Positions 20,251-31,502 are shown, counted from the stretch's first letter. The stretch is DNA of 64,000 bases from Solirubrobacteraceae bacterium (GCA_016463765.1 JAEMQS010000013.1:1-64000); one strand, 5' to 3'. Translations and numbers: made by a program. The notes: generated by a model not told the origin, from the sequence alone.

Positions 20251-20930
20251 GGCTCGAGCGTCCCGCCGGGCTCCAGGACCACGACCCGCGAGGACGTCTG
20301 CTGCTCGACCTCGGCCTTGAAGGCCTGCGCGTCGGTCTCGATCGGCGGGAAGGTGTCGAAGTGGATCGGGACGATCGTCGACGCGCCGATGAGCTTCACG
20401 GCCTCCACGGCGTCATGGCGGTCCATCGTGTAGTGCCCGCCGATCGGCACGAGCGCGACGTCCAGCGCGTCACGGTTGCCCGGCAGCGCCAGGTCGCTGA
20501 ACAGCGCGGTGTCCCCCACGTGGTAGATCGTCTTGCCGCCGAAGTTGATGACGAGGCCGGCCGGCGTGTGGACCGTGCCGTTCGGGGACGTCCCGGTGTG
20601 CCAGGCGGGGACGAGCCGTACCCAGCCCCAGTCGAAGTCGACCGTGCCGCCGAGATTCGGGTCGCGCACGTCGTGGTCGTCGCCCAGGATCCCGGAGATC
20701 TCCCCCGCGAGCTCGACGATCGCGAGCACCGGCGCACCGGTGCGCTTGGCGATGTCGATGGTGTCGCCGTAGTGGTCGCTGTGGCCGTGCGTGAGCAGGA
20801 TGGCGTCGGCCTGAAGCTCGTCGGCGCCCACGGGCGCCTTCGGGTTCCCCGTGAGGAACGGGTCGACGAGCAGCGTCGTGCCGTCGGCGGTCAGCTCAAA
20901 GGCCGAGTGGCCCAGGTAGCGGATCTGCAT
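20247..20930 (-). CDS. Metallo-beta-lactamase fold hydrolase (UPF0173 type)
   Basis: IRYLGHSAFELTADGTTLLVDPFLTGNP; LLTHGHSDHYGDT; PIGGHYTMD. Confidence 0.93.
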   Translation of the reverse strand: MQIRYLGHSAFELTADGTTLLVDPFLTGNPKAPVGADELQADAILLTHGHSDHYGDTIDIAKRTGAPVLAIVELAGEISGILGDDHDVRDPNLGGTVDFDWGWVRLVPAWHTGTSPNGTVHTPAGLVINFGGKTIYHVGDTALFSDLALPGNRDALDVALVPIGGHYTMDRHDAVEAVKLIGASTIVPIHFDTFPPIETDAQAFKAEVEQQTSSRVVVLEPGGTLEP

Positions 20931-20934
20931 GCGG

Positions 20935-21282
20935 TCAGTCTCCTGCGGGTCGATGGGGGTCGGACGGGTCTGCCAGTTCGCGGGCCAGCTCGAAGCCGAC
21001 CGTCACGCCGACGAGCATCGCCAGCCGTGACTCCTCGGCGAGCAGGACCCGCATCGCGCGGTCGCGCTCGACGATGTCGTCGGCCTCGACGGCCTTGCGG
21101 ACCTCGGCCTCGTAGGCCTCGCCGAAGTACCCGCCCTGGTGCAGCGCCTCGTTGAGCACGCGCTGCAGCGACGGGGCCGCGTGGGTGACGACCTCCTGGG
21201 CGTGGTCGAGCGCGCCGGGTTCCGTCAGCGCGTCGACGGCGGCGTCGACCTGCTCGGCGTTGTAGGTCGGGCGGTCGGGCAC
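20935..21282 (-). CDS. Hypothetical protein
   Basis: Uninterrupted ORF tightly spaced upstream of UPF0173 gene. Confidence 0.6.
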   Translation of the reverse strand: MPDRPTYNAEQVDAAVDALTEPGALDHAQEVVTHAAPSLQRVLNEALHQGGYFGEAYEAEVRKAVEADDIVERDRAMRVLLAEESRLAMLVGVTVGFELARELADPSDPHRPAGD

Positions 21283-21320
21283 GAGGCAGAGCCTAGTGCC
21301 CGCGAGGGCCGCATTGGTGA

Positions 21321-22898
21321 CTATCTCTCGAGCATCCGCTCGAGCAGGACGTCCGGCAGGTCGCGCTCAGCCTGCTCGGCACCGAAGGGCGTCCGGAACA
21401 GGGCAAGCAGCACCCCGTCCGTGCGCACGAGCACCTCCGCGCGGCCGGCCTGCTTCAGGGCCTTCGCGCCGTCCTCGTCGGTCCGGCGCGCGACGTTCCA
21501 CGACGTCGGCTCGAAGACGGCGCGGACGCCGAACTCGTGCTCCAGGCGGTGGCGCGCGACCTCGAACTGCAGCGGCCCCACGCCGCCCAGCACCGGGGTG
21601 GGATCGGCCACCGCGTCGCGGCGCAGCAGGTGGACCACGCCCTCCTCGGCCAGCTCACCCAGGCCGCGGTGGAACTGCTTGTGCTTCGTCGCGTCCCGGT
21701 TGCGGGCGGTGACGAAGTGCTCGGGCGCCAGCACGGGGATCGGCGGGAACGTCACGGCCGCGCCTTCGTGCAGCGTGTCCCCCACCCGCAGGTCGCCCGC
21801 GTTGACGACGCCGATGACGTCGCCGGGATAGGCCTCGTCGACGACCGCGCGCTCCTGGCCGAACGCCTCGAAGGCGTGCGCCATCGTGAAGCCCTTGCCG
21901 GTCCGGGCGTTCGTCGTCTTCATGCCGCGGTCGAACCGCCCCGAGCACACGCGGAGGAACGCGGTGCGGTCGCGGTGGCGCGGGTCCATGTTCGCCTGGA
22001 CCTTGAACACCTGGGCCGAGAACGCGTCCTCCAGTGCGCGCGGCTCGCCGTCCTGGCCCGGCCGCGGCCGGGGGGCGGGCGCGTCGCGCAGCAGCGCGTC
22101 GAGCAGCATCTCGACGCCGAAGTTCCAGACCGCGGAGCCGAAGAACACCGGCGTCGCGCGGCCGGCGGCGAAGTCGTCGGGGTCGAGGTGCGGCTGCACC
22201 GCGGTGGCGAGGTCCAGCTCCTCGCGCGCCTGCGGCCAGGCGTCGGGCTCGCGAGCGGCGGCCTCCTCGGCGTCCATCACCTCGTCGTCGGCGCGGGTCG
22301 CGCCGCGCACCGACCGGGTCAGGCGGTGGAACTGCCCGGTGCGCCGGTCGATGACCCCGCGGAAGTCGCCGGGGATGCCGACCGGCCACGTCGCGGGGAC
22401 CGGTGTCAGCCCGAGCACGGACTCGATGTGGTCGAGCATCTCCAGCGGCTCCATGCCGGGCCGGTCGTACTTGTTGACGAACGTGATGAGCGGGATCCCG
22501 CGCGCGCGGGCGACCTCGAAGAGCCGCAGCGTCTGCGCCTCGGCGCCCTTCGCGGCGTCGAGCAGCATCACCGCGCTGTCGGCGGCGGCGAGCACGCGCA
22601 GCGTGTCCTCGGAGAAGTCGTGGTGGCCCGGGGTGTCGAGCAGGTTGAAGACGACGTCCTCGTAGGTGAAGCGCAGGACCGTCGAGCTGACGGAGATCCC
22701 GCGCTCGCGCTCCATCTCCATCCAGTCCGACGCGGTGGTGCGCCGCCCCTTGCGCCCGTGGACCGCGCCCGCCTCCTCGACCGCGCCGCCGTAGAGCAGC
22801 AGCTTCTCGGTCAGCGTCGTCTTGCCCGCATCCGGGTGGGAGATGATCGCGAACGTGCGGCGGCGAGCGGCCTCGCCGGTGATCGGCGAAGCCGTCAT
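21321..22898 (-). CDS. prfC: Peptide chain release factor 3
   Basis: RTFAIISHPDAGKTTLTEKLLLYGGAVEEAGAVHGRKGRRTTASDWMEMERERGISVSSTV. Confidence 0.96.
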   Translation of the reverse strand: MTASPITGEAARRRTFAIISHPDAGKTTLTEKLLLYGGAVEEAGAVHGRKGRRTTASDWMEMERERGISVSSTVLRFTYEDVVFNLLDTPGHHDFSEDTLRVLAAADSAVMLLDAAKGAEAQTLRLFEVARARGIPLITFVNKYDRPGMEPLEMLDHIESVLGLTPVPATWPVGIPGDFRGVIDRRTGQFHRLTRSVRGATRADDEVMDAEEAAAREPDAWPQAREELDLATAVQPHLDPDDFAAGRATPVFFGSAVWNFGVEMLLDALLRDAPAPRPRPGQDGEPRALEDAFSAQVFKVQANMDPRHRDRTAFLRVCSGRFDRGMKTTNARTGKGFTMAHAFEAFGQERAVVDEAYPGDVIGVVNAGDLRVGDTLHEGAAVTFPPIPVLAPEHFVTARNRDATKHKQFHRGLGELAEEGVVHLLRRDAVADPTPVLGGVGPLQFEVARHRLEHEFGVRAVFEPTSWNVARRTDEDGAKALKQAGRAEVLVRTDGVLLALFRTPFGAEQAERDLPDVLLERMLER

Positions 22899-23010
22899 GC
22901 AGATGAGGCTAGCCAGCCGCACGGCTCGGCCCTCCGCCCTACAGTGGAGGTGACGGTCGATTCTGCCGACCGGCGGCCATGGCCTTTCCCCGCAACACCC
23001 GCACCGCCGC

Positions 23011-23355
23011 GTGACCGCCGTCGACCTCGTCGTGTGGGGCATCGTCCTGCACCTGGTCGTCGACTGGCTGCTGCAGAACGAATGGATGGCGACGCACAAG
23101 ACGTCGCTGCGCCATCCGGCCGGCTACATCCACGCGGGGCTGCACGGCCTGGCCATGCTCATCATCTTCCCGCCGCTCGCCGCCCTGTCCCTCGCCGTCG
23201 CCCATCTGCTCATCGACACGCGCAAGCCACTGACGTGGTGGGCGAAGGTCATGTCGCAGACGACCGAGGGACCCATCGGCACGGCCGTCCACATCTGGCG
23301 CGACCAGACGCTGCACATCGCGACCATCGCGATCGCCGCGCTCCTCGTCGCATGA
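23011..23355 (+). CDS. DUF3307-like membrane protein
   Basis: VVDWLLQNEWMATHKTSLRHPAGYIHAGLHG. Confidence 0.75.
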   Translation: MTAVDLVVWGIVLHLVVDWLLQNEWMATHKTSLRHPAGYIHAGLHGLAMLIIFPPLAALSLAVAHLLIDTRKPLTWWAKVMSQTTEGPIGTAVHIWRDQTLHIATIAIAALLVA

Positions 23356-23383
23356 CCTTTCCCCACCACCCACAGGAGGTTGC

Positions 23384-25048
23384 GTGACCGCAACCCTTCG
23401 CGTCCTGCCGCTCGGCGGCCTGGGCGAAATCGGCAAGAACATGACCGTCGTCGAGTACGACGGCCGCATCGTCCTCATCGACGCCGGTGTGCGCTTCCCC
23501 ACCGCGGAGATGCACGGCGTCGACCTCGTGCTCCCGGACTTCGGCTACCTGCTCGACCGCCGCGACGCCATCGAGGCGATCGTCATCACCCACGGCCACG
23601 AGGATCACCTCGGCGCGCTGCCGTGGGTCCTGCGTGAGCTCGGGGCGGACAACGTCCCCGTCGTCTACGGCCGCCGGCTCACCGCCGCCATGGCCCGGTC
23701 CAAGCTCGAAGAGCACAAGATCAAGACGAAGGTCACCCAGCTGGAGCCCGGCGAGGTCGTGAAGGCCGGGCCGTTCGAGCTGGAGTTCGTCCACATGACG
23801 CACTCGATCCCCGACGCCGCCGGCGTGGTCGTCACGACCGACCTGGGCAGCGCGTTCTTCACCGGCGACTACCGCTTCGACCAGACCCCGGTCGACGGGC
23901 GCCCCGCGGACTTCAGCCGCCTGACCCGCATGGGCGACGAGGGACTGCTGCTGCTCTGCGGCGACTCGACGAACGCCGACCGTCCCGGGTTCGCGCCATC
24001 GGAGTCCGACGTGGGGCCGAAGCTCCACGACGTCTTCGCAGGCTGCGAGGGCCGGATCATCATCACGAGCTTCGCGTCGAACATCCATCGCGTGCAGCAG
24101 GTCATCGACGCCGCGGACAAGCTGAACCGCCGCGTCGCGCTGATCGGCCGCTCGATGGTCAAGAACGTCCGCATCGGGCGTGACCTGGGCCACATCAAGG
24201 TCCCCGACGGGATGCTCGTCGAACAGCGCGACGTCGAGAAGGTTCCCGACGACGAGCTGGTCATCATCACGACCGGCTCCCAGGGCGAGCCGCTCGCCGC
24301 GCTGCGGCGCATGGCCTACCACGAGCACCGCCAGGTGCGGCTGCACGCGGGCGACACGATCGTCTTCAGCGCCACGCCCATCCCGGGCAACGAGCGCGCG
24401 ATCAACGACACGATCGACCGGCTGTTCCGCATCGGGTGCGACGTCGTCACCGCCAAGGACGCTCCGATCCACGCCTCCGGCCACGGCTACCGCGAGGAGA
24501 TCAAGCTCATGCTGAACCTCACGCGGCCGAAGTACCTCATGCCGATGCACGGCGACCACAAGCGGCTGCGGCTGCACGCCGAGCTCGGCCACGCGGTCGG
24601 GATGTCCGAGGACCGCACCTTCCGCGGCGACAACGGCCTCCCGCTGGACATCACCGCCAAGGGCGCGCAGTTCGGCGAGCGCGAGCAGGCCGGCATGGTC
24701 TTCGTCGACGGCATCGACCTCGGCGAACCCAACGACTCGACGATGCGCGACCGCCGGGCGATCTCCGCCGACGGCATCATGTTCGTCGTCGCCACGGTCT
24801 CCGCCGACGAGGGCGACACCCTCGCCGATCACGAGATCGTGCTGCGCGGCGTCCCGCTCGGCGACGACGAGAAGCCGTTCGTCAAGGGCGTGCGCAAGCA
24901 GATCGAGAAGACGCTGGACCGCGCCGCCGACGACGACGTCCACGAGGTCGAGGTCATCCAGCAGATGCTGCACGACGACCTCGCCGGGCACGTGCACCGC
25001 GAGCTGCGGCGCCGGCCGATGATCATTCCGGTGGTCGTGGAGGTGTAG
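23384..25048 (+). CDS. rnj: Ribonuclease J
   Basis: VLPLGGLGEIGKNMTVVEYDGRIVLIDAGVRFP; ITHGHEDHLGALPWVL; LMPMHGDHKRLRLHAELG. Confidence 0.96.
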   Translation: MTATLRVLPLGGLGEIGKNMTVVEYDGRIVLIDAGVRFPTAEMHGVDLVLPDFGYLLDRRDAIEAIVITHGHEDHLGALPWVLRELGADNVPVVYGRRLTAAMARSKLEEHKIKTKVTQLEPGEVVKAGPFELEFVHMTHSIPDAAGVVVTTDLGSAFFTGDYRFDQTPVDGRPADFSRLTRMGDEGLLLLCGDSTNADRPGFAPSESDVGPKLHDVFAGCEGRIIITSFASNIHRVQQVIDAADKLNRRVALIGRSMVKNVRIGRDLGHIKVPDGMLVEQRDVEKVPDDELVIITTGSQGEPLAALRRMAYHEHRQVRLHAGDTIVFSATPIPGNERAINDTIDRLFRIGCDVVTAKDAPIHASGHGYREEIKLMLNLTRPKYLMPMHGDHKRLRLHAELGHAVGMSEDRTFRGDNGLPLDITAKGAQFGEREQAGMVFVDGIDLGEPNDSTMRDRRAISADGIMFVVATVSADEGDTLADHEIVLRGVPLGDDEKPFVKGVRKQIEKTLDRAADDDVHEVEVIQQMLHDDLAGHVHRELRRRPMIIPVVVEV

Positions 25049-25831
25049 CTACGCCTTGCGCGTGGCGTACAGCAGCAGGCCGATCAGGGCGCCGATCACG
25101 GCGCCGATCGCCCCGGCCAGCACGCTGGCGCCCGCGCCCCACGGGACGAGCAGGAGCAGCACCGCGATGACCGCGGTGCCGAGGAGGTCGCTCTCGTCCT
25201 CCTCGCCGCGGCGGCGGCGCAGGAGCTGCGGCACGGCCCAGGCGGTGAGCAGCGCCAGCGTGCCGCCCTGGCTGCCGTAGAGCGCCGCGTTCGAGCCGAT
25301 GGCCTCAGCCGCGACGAGGCCGCCGGTGCCGCCCAGGAAGAAGATCGCGATGACCGCCAGGGGGCCGACGCGGCGCTCGAGCAGCCAGCCGTACACGCCG
25401 ATGCCCAGCACGGCCGTCAGCTGCATGACCGTGCCCGTGTTCACGAACGGGGCGGTCAGGAAGCGCCACGGGTCCCCGTCCAGCGCGAGGATCATGAGGT
25501 CGGCGTCGATGATGAACGCCAGCGACAGCCACACGCCCAGGGACAGGGCGACGAGCAGGATCGTGGCCCACGGGCGCTCGGTGCGCTCGCCGCGGATGCC
25601 CGGGATCTCACCGGAGCGCAGCTTGCTCAGCCGGGGCGCGCTCGGCTTCTTCGGCTTCTTCGTCCCCCCGCCGAACCGCGGCGGCTTGGGCGGCTTGGGA
25701 ACGCCGCCTTCGCGTTCGATCTTCGGGGCCCGCTTGCGAAGCCGCGTGCCGCAGTACGGGCACTCGGTCACGTACGGGCTGACTTCCGACCCGCAGCTCT
25801 TGCAGACCACGAACAGGTCGGGGCTGGACAT
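25049..25831 (-). CDS. Zinc-ribbon + rhomboid-fold membrane protein (possibly inactive)
   Basis: CKSCGSEVSPYVTECPYCGTRLRKR; six-TM-like region with GSNAALYG. Confidence 0.75.
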   Translation of the reverse strand: MSSPDLFVVCKSCGSEVSPYVTECPYCGTRLRKRAPKIEREGGVPKPPKPPRFGGGTKKPKKPSAPRLSKLRSGEIPGIRGERTERPWATILLVALSLGVWLSLAFIIDADLMILALDGDPWRFLTAPFVNTGTVMQLTAVLGIGVYGWLLERRVGPLAVIAIFFLGGTGGLVAAEAIGSNAALYGSQGGTLALLTAWAVPQLLRRRRGEEDESDLLGTAVIAVLLLLVPWGAGASVLAGAIGAVIGALIGLLLYATRKA

Positions 25832-25874
25832 GGTGCCTTCGATCATACGAGGCCGCGGGCCTCGCACCCCCGGT

Positions 25875-26996
25875 CTACGGCACCGTGGCGCCGACGATCT
25901 CGGCCATGACCTCGCCGAGATCGTGATTGGCCTCGTAGACGAGCACCTGGCGAGAGGCGCCGTTGCCCCGGTCGATGAGGTCCTCGATGCCGTCGAGATG
26001 GTCCCCGGCGCCGAGGTCCTGGGCGTGCGGGCGCAGCCGCTCGACGAGCCGGCGGGCCAGGTCCTTCGTCATGACCTTCTCGCTGCTCGGCAGGTCCACG
26101 AGCCAGCCGTCGAGCCCGTGGCGGGCGGCCAGCCACTTGTTCTCGTCGAGCATCTGCCAGGGATACCGGCCGAGCGGCGCGCCGTCGTCGAAGTGCTCGG
26201 AGAGCTCCTTGACCATCGCCTGGATGAGCGCCGTGAGCGCGATGGTGTGCTCCACGCGGGTCTGCGAGTCGCAGACGCGGATCTCGACGGTGCCGAACTT
26301 CGGGTGGGGCCGCACGTCGTACCAGAGGTAGGTGTAGTCCTCGATGACGCCGCTGCGGACCATGAACTCGATCTGGCGCTCGAAGTTCTCCCAGGTGTCG
26401 TAGGCGGGCGGCATGCCGACGCGCGGGAACGCCCGGAAGATCGGCGTACGGGTTGAGAGCATGCCCGTCTGGTCGGCCCGCCAGAAGGGCGAGTTGCAGC
26501 TCAGCGCCAGCAGCACCGGGAGGTGGACACGCATGCCGTCGGCGACGTGGATGGCCTTGTCCGGGTCGTTGACGCCGACGTGGACGTGCATCCCGAAGAT
26601 GAGCTCCTGCCGGGCGACGAACCGCAACGCGCTGATGAGGTCGCGGTAGCGGTCGCGGCCGACGATCCGCTGGTCCTCCCACATCGCGAACGGATGGGTG
26701 CCGGCCGACCCGATCGTCCAGTCGTGCGCGGCCGCGCGGTCGCGGGCCTCGCCGCGCAGCGCGCGCAGCTGGGCGGCCGCCTCGTCGACCGAAGTGCACG
26801 GCTCGGTGGAGATCTCCAGCACGGACTCCATGAGCTCCGGCTTGATCTGCCCAGCGACGTCGGCCCCTGCGCTGCTGTCGTCGTCGTGCAGCAGCGTCTC
26901 GATCGCGTTGACGAGGTCATACGTCTCCCCGTCGACGATCATCAGCTCCTCCTCGACGCCCAACGTATAGCTCGGCCCGTGGAAGTGGTGCTCCAT
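25875..26996 (-). CDS. Carboxylate-amine ligase (YbdK/GCS2 family)
   Basis: YTLGVEEELMIVD; IFGMHVHVGV; HPKFGTVEIRVCDSQT. Confidence 0.93.
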   Translation of the reverse strand: MEHHFHGPSYTLGVEEELMIVDGETYDLVNAIETLLHDDDSSAGADVAGQIKPELMESVLEISTEPCTSVDEAAAQLRALRGEARDRAAAHDWTIGSAGTHPFAMWEDQRIVGRDRYRDLISALRFVARQELIFGMHVHVGVNDPDKAIHVADGMRVHLPVLLALSCNSPFWRADQTGMLSTRTPIFRAFPRVGMPPAYDTWENFERQIEFMVRSGVIEDYTYLWYDVRPHPKFGTVEIRVCDSQTRVEHTIALTALIQAMVKELSEHFDDGAPLGRYPWQMLDENKWLAARHGLDGWLVDLPSSEKVMTKDLARRLVERLRPHAQDLGAGDHLDGIEDLIDRGNGASRQVLVYEANHDLGEVMAEIVGATVP

Positions 26997-27085
26997 GCGT
27001 TGCGGAGCGTACCCGCCGGATCGGCCCTTGCCGCGTAGTATCCGGACGATCACCGAGAGATATGTGATCCACCAGGAGGAAGAGC

Positions 27086-28159
<1,074 letters not shown>

Positions 28160-28212
28160 CTCGTTCGCAAGCCGTCGTGCACAGCGCCCGGCGCGCCTCC
28201 TACGTTGGGGGC

Positions 28213-28722
28213 GTGTCCGGGCGCTTTGTCGTTGTCCTCCTGATCACCGCGCTGGCCGTGGGCTGTGGTGACGCGCTGCTCGGCGAGGGCGGGAGCACCG
28301 GCGCGCCGGGGACGGGCCGGGTCGTCCGCGTGGTCGACGGGGACACGATCCACGTGCGGCTGCCCGACGGCACGAAGGAGAAGGTCCGATACATCGGCGT
28401 CGACACGCCGGAGTCCGTGAAGCCGAACACGCCCGTGGAGTGCTTCGCGAAGGCCGCGTCGGCACGCAACGCCGAGCTCGTCGAGGACGAGCGGGTGGAG
28501 CTGCGCACCGACGTCGAGGAGCGCGACCGCTACGGCCGGCTCCTGGCCTACGTCTACCGCGTCCGCGACGGCGCGTTCGTCAACGCCGCGCTCGTGCGCG
28601 AGGGCTACGCCGCGCCGCTGTCGGTCCCGCCGAACGTGCGCCACGCCGACGAGTTCGCCGCGCTGGCGCGCACCGCCCGCCGCGACGGCCGGGGGCTGTG
28701 GGCGGCGTGCGCCGGGTCATAG
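28213..28722 (+). CDS. Thermonuclease (SNase-like) lipoprotein
   Basis: VGCGD lipobox; [43 protein letters not shown]. Confidence 0.92.
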   Translation: MSGRFVVVLLITALAVGCGDALLGEGGSTGAPGTGRVVRVVDGDTIHVRLPDGTKEKVRYIGVDTPESVKPNTPVECFAKAASARNAELVEDERVELRTDVEERDRYGRLLAYVYRVRDGAFVNAALVREGYAAPLSVPPNVRHADEFAALARTARRDGRGLWAACAGS

Positions 28723-29562
28723 CCGCACGACGCTGATCGGGCGGGGCGGCGCGACCGGGCGGTCGTCTCCCAGCGCCTGGGCGAGGAAGAGGTGCAGCGC
28801 GCCGCCGAAGGCCTCGGGTGCCGACGCGAACGGGACGTGGCCGCAGTCGAGCTCGAGCATCCTGCCGCCGGGCAGCGCGGCCGCGAGGGCCCGTCCGGCG
28901 GCGACCGGGATATTGGGGTCCCGCGCGCCCCAGACGACGAGGGTCGGCGCCGTGATGCCCCGCACGTCGGCCCGGAGGTCGCTCTCGTCCCGGGTGAAGC
29001 TGCGCCACACCGATGCGACGGTCTGCACCCGGACCGGGTCGCGCATCCCGGCCACGGTGTCGCGCAGGACACGCCGGTCCTCGTCGCGCGCGGCGCGCAT
29101 GTAGTTCGCGGCGAAGCGCGGGTAGACCCGGCGCAGGACCGACGGCCGGCCCAGCGTCGCGCACGCGACGCGCACCTTGGGCGTGCGCGCGACGAAGCCG
29201 GCGGTGTTGACGAGGACCAGGGCGCGGACGAGGTCCGGCCGCCGGATCGCCAGGCGTGCGGCAGCGAACCCCCCGACGGAGTTGCCGATGACGACGGCTC
29301 CCTCAGGCGCCAGCGCCTGCACCACGTCCTCGGCGGCGTCGGCGAACCCCGCTGCGGTCGCGGTCCCCGCCGTCGGCGCGGGCGACGCCCCGTGCCCGGG
29401 CCAGTCGACGGCGATGGTCCGGTGATATCTCCGGGAGAGGCCCGGGACGATGGCGTCGTAGTCGCTGCCGGTGTGCCCGGCGGCGGGCAGAAGGACGACC
29501 GGAAGGCCGATCCCCCGCTCCCGACATGAGACGACCCCACCGCGTGTCTGCACGTCCGTCAT
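28717..29562 (-). CDS. Alpha/beta hydrolase
   Basis: [52 protein letters not shown]. Confidence 0.92.
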   Translation of the reverse strand: MTDVQTRGGVVSCRERGIGLPVVLLPAAGHTGSDYDAIVPGLSRRYHRTIAVDWPGHGASPAPTAGTATAAGFADAAEDVVQALAPEGAVVIGNSVGGFAAARLAIRRPDLVRALVLVNTAGFVARTPKVRVACATLGRPSVLRRVYPRFAANYMRAARDEDRRVLRDTVAGMRDPVRVQTVASVWRSFTRDESDLRADVRGITAPTLVVWGARDPNIPVAAGRALAAALPGGRMLELDCGHVPFASAPEAFGGALHLFLAQALGDDRPVAPPRPISVVRL

Positions 29563-29590
29563 GCGTCCTCTCCTCCGTTCGCCACGTACT

Positions 29591-29625
29591 ATGACCGCGC
29601 GGTCATAATATGACCGGGCGGTCAT
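29591..29625. promoter_or_regulatory. Two tandem TetR-type operators ATGACCGCGCGGTCAT and ATGACCGGGCGGTCAT, 19-bp period
   Basis: Located between divergent hydrolase and TetR genes. Confidence 0.8.
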
Positions 29626-29648
29626 CGCTGTCTAGTATTCCGCGGGGT

Positions 29649-30218
29649 ATGGAAGGCCAGGCCGCACTCTCCCCCGCCCAGCGCACCCGCGAGGCACTCC
29701 TCGACGCGGGCGACCAGCTCGCCGAGAGCGAGGGGTTCGCGGGCATGACGGTCAGCCGGATCACGGCGGCGGCCGGCGTGGCGAAGGGGACCTTCTATCT
29801 GCACTTCGAGGACCGCGACGCGTACGTCCGCGCGCTGCACGCGCGGTTCTACGACCGGGTCCAGGCGGCCATCGAGGAGGCACGCCAGGCCGCGCAACCG
29901 GACGAGGACGTGGCGTGGACGAGCCTCGAGACCTACCTCGACGCCTGCCTGCGCAACCGCGCGATCCGGATCCTGCTCCTGGAGGCGCGGAACTCCGGCG
30001 TGCTCGCCGAGGCCGTCGACGAGCGACGCCGCGCGTTCGTCGACGACGCCGAGCCGGCACTCGCGGCGCTCGGGTTCATCCACCCCCGGGCCTCAGCGTG
30101 GCTGCTCCTCGCGATGGTCTCGGAGATCGCCCTGCAGGAGATGGATGCAGGCCAGCGCGACCCGCAGGCCCGGGCCGCGCTGCGTGCGTTTCTTCGCGGC
30201 GCGGCGCGCGCGGACTGA
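29649..30218 (+). CDS. TetR/AcrR family regulator
   Basis: TREALLDAGDQLAESEGFAGMTVSRITAAAGVAKGTFYLHFEDRDAY. Confidence 0.93.
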   Translation: MEGQAALSPAQRTREALLDAGDQLAESEGFAGMTVSRITAAAGVAKGTFYLHFEDRDAYVRALHARFYDRVQAAIEEARQAAQPDEDVAWTSLETYLDACLRNRAIRILLLEARNSGVLAEAVDERRRAFVDDAEPALAALGFIHPRASAWLLLAMVSEIALQEMDAGQRDPQARAALRAFLRGAARAD

Positions 30219-30253
30219 ACAGCCCGTCGCTTTCCCGGTACCCTTCATAACCG

Positions 30254-30499
30254 ATGGCAACCAAGCTTCGTGAGACGGTCCACGACTTCGAGGCGCGTTT
30301 CGCCGCCGAGGCCGAGGCCGACAGGCAGCGTCGCGAGGCGCTCCGGCGCCAGGCCGAGCAGCGCGCTCAGCGCCGGCGCATGGAACGCACCAACACCAAG
30401 GGAACCTTCCGGTTCACGCTGCTGGTGCTCGCGATCATCGCGACGGCGATCATCACGACCATCGTGATGTTCCAGATGTTCCTGATCGTGCTGGACTGA
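30254..30499 (+). CDS. Small single-TM protein with charged N-terminal helix
   Basis: ATG ORF; TM FTLLVLAIIATAIITTIVMFQMFLIVL. Confidence 0.7.
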   Translation: MATKLRETVHDFEARFAAEAEADRQRREALRRQAEQRAQRRRMERTNTKGTFRFTLLVLAIIATAIITTIVMFQMFLIVLD

Positions 30500-30519
30500 G
30501 CCAGCCGAGCCGGTCGCGG

Positions 30520-30747
30520 CTACTCGCCGCGACCCATCTGCTCGAGCGCGGCGTCAACCTCGGCGCGCGCTCCGACCTTCTGGCGCTCTTCCTGGATCTC
30601 CAGGTAGACCTCTTTGCGGAAGACAGGGATGTCCCGCGGCGCCTGGATCCCGATCCGGACCTTTTCGCCCATGATCGACAGCACCGACACCTCGATGTCG
30701 TCGCCGATCATGATGGACTGATTGGACTTGCGTGTAAGGACGAGCAT
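30520..30747 (-). CDS. csrA: Carbon storage regulator CsrA
   Basis: [52 protein letters not shown]. Confidence 0.97.
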   Translation of the reverse strand: MLVLTRKSNQSIMIGDDIEVSVLSIMGEKVRIGIQAPRDIPVFRKEVYLEIQEERQKVGARAEVDAALEQMGRGE

Positions 30748-30887
30748 GAACAGGGCACCTCCCGTGCCGTGGTGCTACTCAACCATGTTCGACGCTTCGC
30801 CGCAAACACCGTGAAACCCGCAGTTCGGCGCACCGGGGCGATGACGGATGGGTCCAGCGGCCACTTCTTGTAGCCTGCGGCCGGGTC

Positions 30888-31502
30888 ATGCCACGACGTT
30901 CACTGCGCCCCCATCTCAATCAGATCCGCGCCTGGGTCCGCCAGGGCCGCACGGACGCCTGGATCGCTCATCAGCTGGAGGTCACCGTCCAGCAGATCGA
31001 AGCCTTCAAGCGCGAGAACGATCTCGCGCCTGCAGAGGAGAGCCAGAACGGCGCTCCCGCCGCAGATTTCGACGATGAGATCGATCTTCGCGCCGAAGAC
31101 GACGCGCTCATCGCCGCCGAGCTCGAGGCCGCCGAGGCCGCCCGCGCCGAGGAGGAAGCACGCAAGGCCGAAGAGGCCGCTGCGCGCAAGGCCGCCGGCG
31201 AGGACGAGCCCGACGAGGACGGTGACGACGAGGATTCCGGCGCGCGCAAGCGCCGCCGCGGACGTCGTGGTGGCCGCGGCCGTCGCGGCAAGAGCACGCA
31301 GACGGGCTTCGAGGGCACCTTCGATCACGGCGACGAGGGGTACGGGCTCTGGCTCGACCCCGCGGTCGCGGACTCGGCCGTGTACGCCGAGCACTGGGCC
31401 GGGCATCGTCCGGTCGAGGTCGTGATCGAGGAGGACCAGATCGTCATCCGCCGCGCGGGCGAGGCCCCCGCCGATGACGATGGCTCCTCCGACGACGAGT
31501 AG
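30888..31502 (+). CDS. Hypothetical protein with HTH-like N-terminus, acidic linker and RG/R-rich segment
   Basis: GARKRRRGRRGGRGRRGKS; conserved-looking C-terminus TFDHGDEGYGLWLDPAVADSAVYAEHWAG. Confidence 0.75.
   Translation: MPRRSLRPHLNQIRAWVRQGRTDAWIAHQLEVTVQQIEAFKRENDLAPAEESQNGAPAADFDDEIDLRAEDDALIAAELEAAEAARAEEEARKAEEAAARKAAGEDEPDEDGDDEDSGARKRRRGRRGGRGRRGKSTQTGFEGTFDHGDEGYGLWLDPAVADSAVYAEHWAGHRPVEVVIEEDQIVIRRAGEAPADDDGSSDDE

Noticed and set aside
21537-23387. 616-aa plus-strand ORF
   Set aside because: Antisense shadow of prfC; no recognisable domain.
23249-24997. 582-aa minus-strand ORF
   Set aside because: Antisense shadow of RNase J.
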